Below, one piece after another: positions 1 through 6,574 of a stretch of 7,608 nucleotides of DNA. Position 1 is the first letter of the stretch; every line of letters begins with the position of its first letter. The stretch is from Rickettsia typhi. Lineage in GTDB: Bacteria > Pseudomonadota > Alphaproteobacteria > Rickettsiales > UBA1997. Location: NCBI GenBank assembly GCA_945888585.1, contig CAMDAI010000058.1, forward strand, positions 1-7,608, given 5' to 3'. Under the pieces are notes generated by a model, which saw nothing but the letters and a program-made list of their open reading frames with translations, was not told the origin of the DNA and did no database searches. The translations under genes and the position numbers were made by a program.

Positions 1-3000
1 CAGCATTTCCAACTATTAACTATTTAGTGGAAACAAAACTAAATGTTACAGAAGGTGCAGTTCAAAATGATGGAAATGCAATAAATGTATCAGATTACGA
101 TGTTACTTATGCAATTACGGCTAATAAATCTATTACCCTTACCGGAAATGATGACTATTATTTACATTCTGGTACTGCTACCACTTCAACAGATAGTCAA
201 TCATCTGTAATTATCACAAATGGTGGTTATGGTGTTGCGGCAAATAATAGCCAAACCGTTGCTGTTGGTACAAAAATAGATATTTCAGCTTTAGATATTT
301 CCGGAGCAACAGTTGCAGCCAAATTTGCTACTATATCAAGTAAATTATTTTATGTTTGGTATGATAGTAGTGCTGACCATAAGGTTACAACTAATACTGT
401 TAAAGCAATTACTGATTCTAACATACCAGCTAATCAGAATTTAATGCTTTATTATGTTAAAGATGCAACAAGTCTTAGTGATGCTACTCAAAAAATTATT
501 AATGGAGCAACATCTAGTTTTGGATTTAGGGTTTCAGTTAGTAACAAAGATGTTCTTGGAACTGTTGATTCTGATGACTTCATTCTTCAATCTAGTGCTC
601 CCGTAGATTCGGCCGTAGCAACCACAACAATTGATGCAAGTGGTGCAAGTGGTAATTTTAATGTGGAAATCGACAGTTCTGTTGCCATATTTAAAATGGG
701 ATCAGGTAATTCCTTGGTTACCGATAGTAATACCACATCCACAAAATTTGTTGTTAATTCAAATATTTCTGAAAAGTCCATCATTGACATAGAGCAGTTT
801 GATCTTGGTTCAAAATCTGATAAGCTTGATCTATCAACTTTTGGTACAGTTACAAATTTACGACTGCAAAATACCAAAACTTTTGACAATAAAGTTTCTT
901 TGGGAAGTGCTCAAGATCAATTTTATGATCGCTATTCTTGGGCTACCCAAGTTTTATTTGATAGCAATAGGCGTACTTACAAGATAGATATTGGTGTAAC
1001 CACCGATCAACTATTAACAATATCTGATTTTGAAGAAGCATTAACTGCTGCAACATTATTACCAGTTAATAGCGCTCCAACAATTACAACGCCAATAACT
1101 AATCTAGATTTTAACGAATCAAATTTTGATTCATCAATTACCAATACAGTTGTTGCTGATTTAAAAACATTTTTCAATGCTTCTGACGCTGAAAATGATG
1201 ACATAAGCTTCAAACTGGTGGATGGAAATGGTAATAAAGTTGACAGTATTACTTTGGCTGACAAGGGAATTATCACTATTGTTAAAAATGATAATGGTAG
1301 TTATTCACTAAATTTTCAAGCTACAGATACAGATAAGGATTTTTATGGATCAGTTCCTGGTTTGCAAATAGCTGTTTTAGATAGTCATGGTGCCTTTATT
1401 ACTACCAATTTATCTTTTAACGTAATAGGTGATAATGACGATAAGCCGGTTATTGATACTTCTAGCATTAGTACTTCAGCTGCAAGTGAAATATATTTTA
1501 ATAATAATTCTACACCTAACGATTCAAGTGACGATAGTTTAGTAATCAAAACCTCTCAAACAACCCAAAATCTCATCATTGGCAAAGTTCAGGATTTTGA
1601 TTTTAAATATGATGTTGCTAGCCATGATTACAGTACTGGATTTGCTGTAAAAGTTTATGATCAAAGTGGTGTTTTAATATCAAATTTTAGTGATAAAGGA
1701 ACTTTCCAAATCACCGCCGACGGAACAATAAAATTAAATCTTAATAGTGCTTATTACAATGCTTCCATTTTTAATTTTAAATTTAGCGTTGTTGATAATA
1801 CTGGTTTGGAATCATCTAAATTAAATACTAGTCTAAAGGTAAGCAAAGTAAGTGATAGTATTACCTTTGCTGTAGATAATATTGCTACAACTACAACCTA
1901 TGCAGAAGATACTGGAGCAATTGCTACGACTGGTCTGAAAATAGGTACAATTAATAATAGCTCGGCCAATGGATTTGATTCTGGAGATCCGATTTTAAAG
2001 GATTTTGCTGGCCTAACTAATGTGACCTATAATACAACCAGTAAAAAATGGGTTTCAGATCAGGGAGAAATTTTTCTAACAAGAGTTAGTAATGTTAATA
2101 ATAAATATGATGTATATTTCAAAGCTGCTGCTGATTATAATTCTGCATCTTTGTCTAATGGAACATTAAATATTTCATTTAAAATTGAATATCAAAGTGC
2201 ATCAACTTCCACTCAAACTGTTCCTCTAAAAATTACCGCTGTTAATGATATTCCAACCTTAGATGGAATATCAACATTGCCTGATGTAGCAACTAATGAA
2301 GATAAATCTACAACAATAGATGTTCTAAAATATTTTAAGGATATCGAGGATAAAAATGCTAATGGTACAATAGATCGCAGTAAAAATAATAAATTAGAAA
2401 TAATTAGTGCAACTGTTGGTACCGCTAGTTATAAGAGTGCTTTTACTATTGATAATGATAAAAATATTAAATTTGATCCCGCAAAATTTCCTAATTATAA
2501 CGGATCTATTGTTTTAAAAGTTAAGTTTACTGATTCAGATAATGGTTCTTCCAGTGAGCAATCATTCAACTTCAATATTACTGCAGTAAGTGATGTACCA
2601 GTTATTACGCCAATATCTACCAATCACCATTATAAATATGGTGATTCTGTATCTTTAACATTATCAGTTCAAGATTTGGACGGAAAAATAACTAGTAATG
2701 CAGATGCTTTAAATAAAATAACACTTTCAGAAAGTGTTTCTACTAGTCAATTCAAAATTAGTGATATTACTTCAACAACAAATGAAAATGGTATTGGTAA
2801 AATATTTACGGTAACGATAGTTCCTAAGACATCAATTAGTAGCTTTTTACAAGATACATTAACTCTAAAAGTTAATGATGGAACTAATCCTGAACAAAAA
2901 TTAGACTATAAAGTAACGATTGCTACTGATAATTTTAACAATGTAGAAAAAGAAATTGGCAGTTATAAATCACCATATATAGATGTAGCATTGGTCAAAT

Positions 3001-3833
3001 TAAATCCAATAGATACTGCTATTTCAGTAGATACTTCCAAAAAATCTGACATTTATATTGATACCAGTACTACATCGGGCAGTTCAATCACTTTTCAGAA
3101 TAATCCTAGCGATTTAAAATGGACTACGAATGACAATGCCATGATTTATAATCCTTATTCAAAGGAAACAATAAAATTAAATGATGCTGATAATTATAAA
3201 AAAATTCTTATTCCTTATATTAAGGGAAATGATAGTACTTTAATACTTACCTCCGTAAATGATCTTTTGGCTTTAGAAGATAATATTAATGGTAGTATCA
3301 CAAAAGATAATACTTCTTTGGCTAGATTTGAAGGAATTAAAACCATTAATGCTGGTGATGGCAATGATGTAATCGATTTGTCGTCAGATAAATTTAAATT
3401 AACCGGTGGCATTACAATTAATGGTGGAAATGGTGATGATATTCTTTGGGGTAATGATGGAGCTGATATTTTAAATGGTGATGCCGGAAATGATAAGATT
3501 AATGGAGGTGCTGGTAATGATATTATTAATGGTGGTCTTGGAAAGGACACATTAACAGGTGATTTAGGTTCTGATATATTTAAGTTTGGATCTCTTGCTG
3601 ATTCATCAATAAGTGCCTCTGATTTAATTACAGATTTTGAACATGGATTAGATAGAATAGATTTATCGGCAATTAATTTAAATGCTGCTGGTCAAGATGT
3701 AATTGGCAATCTTACCATCTCTACTAGCAATGGCTTTACCACTATACAAGGAAAAGATGGAAATGCTGATTTTAAAATAGATTTAAAAGGTTCAATTGTT
3801 TTAGATATTGGAGATTTTATTTTCCATAATTAA
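1..3833 (+). CDS. Large RTX / cadherin-like secreted protein, 5'-truncated
   Basis: This is the C-terminal part of a giant extracellular protein, about 1,277 residues visible. The frame has no stop back to base 3, so the real start lies left of the window and the GTG at 27 is internal. Residues here are counted from that GTG. Residues 1 to about 200 are Ser/Thr/Asn/Asp-rich and unrecognised. About 250 to 340 hold an internal end-domain-like module. About 347 to 970 hold five Ig/cadherin-like modules joined at VNSAP, NDDKP, VSDS, VNDIP and VSDVP motifs. About 970 to 1,110 form an unassigned spacer, followed by RTX nonapeptides and a serralysin-type C-terminal domain. I see no cysteine anywhere, which is usual for type I secretion substrates. 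By family knowledge such proteins leave the cell unfolded and fold on binding calcium outside. No protease or other catalytic motif is visible, so adhesin or surface protein is the best inference. The secretion genes are not in the window. Family placement is confident; the role is not. Confidence 0.9.
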   Translation, partial: AFPTINYLVETKLNVTEGAVQNDGNAINVSDYDVTYAITANKSITLTGNDDYYLHSGTATTSTDSQSSVIITNGGYGVAANNSQTVAVGTKIDISALDISGATVAAKFATISSKLFYVWYDSSADHKVTTNTVKAITDSNIPANQNLMLYYVKDATSLSDATQKIINGATSSFGFRVSVSNKDVLGTVDSDDFILQSSAPVDSAVATTTIDASGASGNFNVEIDSSVAIFKMGSGNSLVTDSNTTSTKFVVNSNISEKSIIDIEQFDLGSKSDKLDLSTFGTVTNLRLQNTKTFDNKVSLGSAQDQFYDRYSWATQVLFDSNRRTYKIDIGVTTDQLLTISDFEEALTAATLLPVNSAPTITTPITNLDFNESNFDSSITNTVVADLKTFFNASDAENDDISFKLVDGNGNKVDSITLADKGIITIVKNDNGSYSLNFQATDTDKDFYGSVPGLQIAVLDSHGAFITTNLSFNVIGDNDDKPVIDTSSISTSAASEIYFNNNSTPNDSSDDSLVIKTSQTTQNLIIGKVQDFDFKYDVASHDYSTGFAVKVYDQSGVLISNFSDKGTFQITADGTIKLNLNSAYYNASIFNFKFSVVDNTGLESSKLNTSLKVSKVSDSITFAVDNIATTTTYAEDTGAIATTGLKIGTINNSSANGFDSGDPILKDFAGLTNVTYNTTSKKWVSDQGEIFLTRVSNVNNKYDVYFKAAADYNSASLSNGTLNISFKIEYQSASTSTQTVPLKITAVNDIPTLDGISTLPDVATNEDKSTTIDVLKYFKDIEDKNANGTIDRSKNNKLEIISATVGTASYKSAFTIDNDKNIKFDPAKFPNYNGSIVLKVKFTDSDNGSSSEQSFNFNITAVSDVPVITPISTNHHYKYGDSVSLTLSVQDLDGKITSNADALNKITLSESVSTSQFKISDITSTTNENGIGKIFTVTIVPKTSISSFLQDTLTLKVNDGTNPEQKLDYKVTIATDNFNNVEKEIGSYKSPYIDVALVKLNPIDTAISVDTSKKSDIYIDTSTTSGSSITFQNNPSDLKWTTNDNAMIYNPYSKETIKLNDADNYKKILIPYIKGNDSTLILTSVNDLLALEDNINGSITKDNTSLARFEGIKTINAGDGNDVIDLSSDKFKLTGGITINGGNGDDILWGNDGADILNGDAGNDKINGGAGNDIINGGLGKDTLTGDLGSDIFKFGSLADSSISASDLITDFEHGLDRIDLSAINLNAAGQDVIGNLTISTSNGFTTIQGKDGNADFKIDLKGSIVLDIGDFIFHN
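780..1040 (+). other. Internal module resembling the serralysin-type C-terminal domain
   Basis: The encoded segment runs IDIEQFDLGSKSDKLDLS at its start, then a variable core with VLFDSNRRTYKIDI, and ends LTISDFEEAL. This has the same order of elements as the true end of the protein, which has LITDFEHGLDRIDLS, then a core with ADFKIDLKG, then LDIGDFIF. No GGxGxD nonapeptides precede it, so it looks like a degenerate or structural copy. The resemblance was judged by eye; homology is inferred and not tested by alignment. Confidence 0.45.
1065..2936 (+). repeat. Array of about five Ig/cadherin-like modules (protein level)
   Basis: Approximate module limits are 1065-1436, 1437-1847, 1848-2240, 2241-2585 and 2586-2936, or 115 to 137 residues each. 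Boundaries are set by recurring VN/SD-x-P type junctions (VNSAPTI, NDDKPVI, VSDSITF, AVNDIPTL, AVSDVPVI). The modules end in beta-strand patterns such as LSFNVIG, VPLKITAVND and FNFNITAVSD. These are typical of the cadherin-like and VCBS-like repeats of large bacterial adhesins, where they act as a calcium-stiffened stalk. Modules 1 and 4 fit best (DLKTFFNASDAENDD; DVLKYFKDIED). Modules 2, 3 and 5 are more diverged and their limits are less certain. Nucleotide identity between modules is low, so this is not a recent tandem duplication. Confidence 0.65.
3423..3584 (+). repeat. RTX nonapeptide block (hemolysin-type calcium-binding repeats)
   Basis: Six consecutive nine-residue units with a 27-base period are visible: GGNGDDILW, GNDGADILN, GDAGNDKIN, GGAGNDIIN, GGLGKDTLT and GDLGSDIFK. 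They match the GGxGxDxUx consensus, with decay in the last two. An isolated extra copy (AGDGNDVID) lies upstream at about 3351-3377. Each pair of units builds turns of a parallel beta-roll that binds calcium and drives folding after export. The block is short for so large a protein, so further RTX units may exist upstream of the window. Confidence 0.93.
3585..3830 (+). other. Serralysin-type C-terminal domain and T1SS secretion signal
   Basis: The last 82 residues follow the RTX block directly. They contain ASDLITDFEHGLDRIDLSAI, a central region around FTTIQGKDGNADFKIDLKG, and a terminal LDIGDFIFHN. The D-F-x-x-G-x-D-x-I-D-L-S pattern and an end with the order Asp-Phe-Ile-Phe are characteristic of the peptidase M10 serralysin C-terminal family. 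That family carries the uncleaved signal read by an ABC transporter / membrane fusion protein / TolC system. The domain name does not imply protease activity, since it occurs on many non-protease T1SS substrates. Confidence 0.85.
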
Positions 3834-3855
3834 ATCTTGAAATGCAGTTCTATAA
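3834..3855. other. 22-base convergent intergenic gap
   Basis: This gap separates the TAA of the plus-strand RTX gene (3831-3833) from the TAA of the minus-strand cimA gene (stop at 3856-3858). I see no GC-rich inverted repeat or T-tract that would serve as an intrinsic terminator on either strand. Transcripts may therefore overlap at their 3' ends or rely on Rho. Confidence 0.6.
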
Positions 3856-5448
3856 TTAAAGCTCTTCCTTCATTAATTTAAAAGTTATGCTGTCGAAGAG
3901 TGCACGATAAGAAGCGTCAACAATGTTAGGTGAAACTCCGATTGTAGACCATCTATGTCCTTTATCATCCATGGATTCAATTTGTACCCTAGTAAGAGCT
4001 TCAGTGCCGTCGGATGGAGTTAAAATTCTTACTTTATAATCAGTTAATCTAACTTTTTTCAAAATTGGATATTTACGCGAAAGTGCTTTGCGTAAAGCTT
4101 TATCTAGAGCATTAACCGGGCCATTTCCCTCAGCAACTGCCATGGAAATTTTTTTATCAATTTTAACTTTAATTGTTGCTTCAGCGCCAATTATACTATT
4201 TTTTTCATTAGTTCTTCTTTCATCCAAAACTCTAAAGCTTACTAATTCAAAATAACTAGGAACTACACTTAATAATCTTTTGGCTAAAAGTTCAAAGCTG
4301 GCATCGGCTCCATCATAGGCATAACCTTTACTTTCAAGCTCTTTAACTTGATTTACTAAATCAGAAATTTGGCTGTATTTTAAATCACCCTCTTCGCTGA
4401 GGCCAATATCTTTTAATCTAGCTATTATATTTGATCTACCGGCTTGATCGGAAATCATAATTTTTCTACGATTCCCAATTTTTTCTGGATCAATATGTTC
4501 GTAAGATTTGGGATTTTTAGCAATCGCTGAAACATGTAATCCACCTTTATGGGCAAAAGCAAATTCACCAACATAAGGAGCAAATTCATCTTTTGGTTTA
4601 CCAAGCAAATCATTTAGAAAATTTGAAACTTGAACTAAATTTTTTAATTGAGTTTCTTTAATTCCAGTCTCAAAACCCATTTTGAGAATTAAAGTTGGAA
4701 TTAAGCTAATTAAATTAGCATTACCGCAACGCTCACCCAAACCGTTAATTGTTCCTTGAACTTGCCTAACCCCAGCTTCAACAGCGGCAATTGAATTAGC
4801 AACGGCGTTACCGGTGTCATTGTGACAGTGAATTCCTAAATTTTCCCCCGGAATATATTTAGTAACTTCTTTGGTAATATTATAGATTTCGCTTGGTAAA
4901 GTTCCGCCATTAGTATCGCAAAGTATAATCCATCTGGCACCGTTTTCATAAGCGGTTTGAACACATTTAAGAGCAAATTTTGGATTATTTTTATAGCCAT
5001 CAAAAAAATGCTCAGAATCAAACATCGGTTCTTTTTTCTTAGATTTGATATGAGCAATTGATTGCCCAATCATGTCTAAGTTTTCTTTTTCGGAGATATC
5101 AAGAGCATTGGTTAAATGAAAGTCCCAGCTTTTGCCAACGATACAAACTGATTTAGTATCGGAATTAATTAAAGCATTAAGCCCCGGATCGTTAGCGGTT
5201 GATCCATTTGGTTTTCTAGTCATTCCAAATGCAGTGAAACTGGAATTTTGCAATTTAGGTAAATCATTAAAAAATTCATCATCAGTTGGATTTGCTCCGG
5301 GCCAACCACCTTCAATATAATCAATGCCAAGACGATCAATCATTAAGGCGATTTCTTTTTTATCGCGTGCACTAAAATTAACCGTGCTGGTTTGGGCGCC
5401 GTCTCTTAGAGTGGAATCGTATAAATAGATTCTGTCTTTTTGTGTCAT
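3856..5448 (-). CDS. cimA: (R)-citramalate synthase, LeuA-like long form
   Basis: This 530-residue enzyme should condense pyruvate with acetyl-CoA to (R)-citramalate, the first step of the threonine-independent route to 2-oxobutyrate and isoleucine, in the cytoplasm. The N-terminal TIM barrel of the HMG-CoA lyase-like family begins with DSTLRDGAQ at 11-19, giving the catalytic Arg15 and metal-binding Asp16. The metal-site histidines are His207 and His209 in GIHCHNDTGNAVAN. QGTINGLGERCGNANL lies at 231-246, with Asn244 the likely further metal ligand. GEFAFAHKGGLHVSAI at 294-309 is the linker-region signature. Residues from about 395 to 527 form a LeuA-type regulatory domain, with GNGPVNALDKAL at 442-453 and WSTIGVSPNIVDAS at 500-513. 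Length and C-terminal pattern fit the citramalate synthase family better than isopropylmalate or homocitrate synthase, which remain the alternatives. The ATG start is preceded by a weak purine-rich AGAAAA. It lies 14 bases after ansB and is likely in the same transcript. Isoleucine feedback is inferred from the regulatory domain. Confidence 0.92.
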   Translation of the reverse strand: MTQKDRIYLYDSTLRDGAQTSTVNFSARDKKEIALMIDRLGIDYIEGGWPGANPTDDEFFNDLPKLQNSSFTAFGMTRKPNGSTANDPGLNALINSDTKSVCIVGKSWDFHLTNALDISEKENLDMIGQSIAHIKSKKKEPMFDSEHFFDGYKNNPKFALKCVQTAYENGARWIILCDTNGGTLPSEIYNITKEVTKYIPGENLGIHCHNDTGNAVANSIAAVEAGVRQVQGTINGLGERCGNANLISLIPTLILKMGFETGIKETQLKNLVQVSNFLNDLLGKPKDEFAPYVGEFAFAHKGGLHVSAIAKNPKSYEHIDPEKIGNRRKIMISDQAGRSNIIARLKDIGLSEEGDLKYSQISDLVNQVKELESKGYAYDGADASFELLAKRLLSVVPSYFELVSFRVLDERRTNEKNSIIGAEATIKVKIDKKISMAVAEGNGPVNALDKALRKALSRKYPILKKVRLTDYKVRILTPSDGTEALTRVQIESMDDKGHRWSTIGVSPNIVDASYRALFDSITFKLMKEEL

Positions 5449-5462
5449 ATTTTAATTTTCTG

Positions 5463-6521
5463 TTAATAATTCCAGAAAATATCTTGGATTTTTTTGTAAT
5501 CATTAGTTTTTGTTAATGACAACATAAGAAGAATTCTTGCTTTTTGTGGAGCAAGATTATCGGCAGTGACGAATTTATATTCATCATCATTTATTTCAGC
5601 GTTAGGAACCACGAAACCACTACCAACTCTAGAGCCTCTTACTAATATGGTACCATTTTTGCTGGCATCTATTAATTTTGCCAATGTATCTTTGTAAATG
5701 TTGCCATCACCAACTCCAGCATAAATTATTCCTTTGGTTCCGGAATTAATTAATTGCTCTATTATAGTGCTGTTAGGATTGGCATAGCCATAAACAATAT
5801 CAACTTTCGGCAGGAATTCTAAATCATTTATATCAAACATACTTTTTGAAGTATGATTTCTAATCGGATTATAATAAATTCTTGTTTTTCCATAATGCAC
5901 ATTGCCAATTGGCCCGAAATTAAGGGCTTCAAAAGTTGCAACATTAGTTGTGTTAGTTTTACTGACATCTCGTGCTGAATAAATATTATCATTAAATACA
6001 ACTAAAACACCTTTGTTAATTGCCTCATCACTTGCTGCAACTGCAACTGCATTATATAAATTTAATGGGCCATCAGCGCTAATTGAAGTTGATGGTCGCA
6101 TTGATCCAACTAGAATTATTGGCTTTTTACTTCTGATAACCAAATTTAAAAAATAGGCAGTTTCTTCAATTGTATCGGTACCATGGGTAATAACTACTCC
6201 ATCAATATCTCTTTTATCAAGGATTTCGTTAACTCTTTTAGCTATTTTAAGCCAGGATTCATCATTCATATTTTCGCTAGCAATCTGTAAAAGCTGTTCA
6301 CCTTTAATATTAGCTAATTTAGAAAGATTTGGAACTGATGCAATAATGTTATCAATTGTTATTTTTGCAGGAGTATATTTTGATTCGCTTGCTGATTCAC
6401 CAACACCAGAGATGGTTCCTCCGGTGGCTATAATTGCAATATTTTTCATCTTTGCTTCTGAATCCGTTGAATAAAAATGGAATAGAGCTGATATTAAAAT
6501 TAAAAAAATTTGTTTTTTCAT
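5463..6521 (-). CDS. ansB: Periplasmic type II L-asparaginase
   Basis: This 352-residue enzyme should hydrolyse L-asparagine to aspartate and ammonia. The first catalytic Thr36 and its loop lie in IATGGTISG (31-39), with Tyr49 in SKYT. The second triad lies in ITHGTDTIEET (111-121), with Thr115 and Asp116, and Lys188 is in ARDVSKTNTT. These correspond to Thr12, Tyr25, Thr89, Asp90 and Lys162 of E. coli AnsB, and similarity continues to the C-terminus (PQKARILLMLSLT, IFWNY end). A Sec signal peptide covers residues 1-23, so the mature enzyme would act in the periplasm. The protein has no cysteine, so the single disulfide of the E. coli enzyme is absent. The ATG at 6521 has no clear Shine-Dalgarno. 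An internal ATG at 6449 (Met25) would give a leaderless cytoplasmic form, but the well-formed leader favours the upstream start. It sits between mraY and cimA; cimA follows after 14 bases. Type II assignment is strong; glutaminase side activity is possible. Confidence 0.93.
   Translation of the reverse strand: MKKQIFLILISALFHFYSTDSEAKMKNIAIIATGGTISGVGESASESKYTPAKITIDNIIASVPNLSKLANIKGEQLLQIASENMNDESWLKIAKRVNEILDKRDIDGVVITHGTDTIEETAYFLNLVIRSKKPIILVGSMRPSTSISADGPLNLYNAVAVAASDEAINKGVLVVFNDNIYSARDVSKTNTTNVATFEALNFGPIGNVHYGKTRIYYNPIRNHTSKSMFDINDLEFLPKVDIVYGYANPNSTIIEQLINSGTKGIIYAGVGDGNIYKDTLAKLIDASKNGTILVRGSRVGSGFVVPNAEINDDEYKFVTADNLAPQKARILLMLSLTKTNDYKKIQDIFWNY
6453..6521 (-). other. Sec signal peptide of the asparaginase
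   Basis: The first 23 residues show a basic n-region (MKKQ), a hydrophobic core (IFLILISALFHFYS) and a polar c-region ending S-E-A. This gives small residues at -3 and -1 for signal peptidase I cleavage before Lys24. There is no lipobox cysteine, so a soluble periplasmic product is expected. Confidence 0.8.
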
Positions 6522-6574
6522 ATATTTTAGAAAATTTTTATAAATATTTAATTTTATAAACCACTATTAATAAA
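6522..6574 (-). promoter_or_regulatory. AT-rich mraY-ansB gap with a 9-base direct repeat, possible promoter
   Basis: This 53-base gap is the only space on the minus strand long enough for a promoter. On the minus strand it contains TTTATAAAA twice, at 6560-6552 and 6544-6536. Each copy includes a TATAAA-like -10 hexamer, which would place starts roughly 10 to 30 bases before the ansB ATG. I see no convincing -35 box and no hairpin terminator for mraY. In such AT-rich DNA the repeat could be chance. Confidence 0.25.

Noticed and set aside
587..1276. Open frames of 62 to 100 codons inside the RTX gene on either strand
   Set aside because: They lie wholly within a well-supported long gene, have no family resemblance or ribosome sites, and are expected by chance.
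3215..3550. Minus-strand open frame encoding a proline-rich repetitive protein
   Set aside because: It is the complement of the RTX repeats: Gly codons GGN read as Pro-rich on the other strand. The 27-base period comes from the plus-strand nonapeptides.
3423..3584. CRISPR or DNA-level tandem repeat at the 27-base period
   Set aside because: Units are diverged at the nucleotide level, lack spacers, and are fully explained by coding of RTX nonapeptides.
3585..3833. Calling the RTX protein a serralysin metalloprotease
   Set aside because: Only the non-catalytic C-terminal domain is shared. No HExxHxxGxxH zinc motif is present in the visible sequence.
4836..5320. Two short open frames overlapping cimA
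   Set aside because: cimA is strongly supported by catalytic motifs over the same bases; these are out-of-frame shadows.
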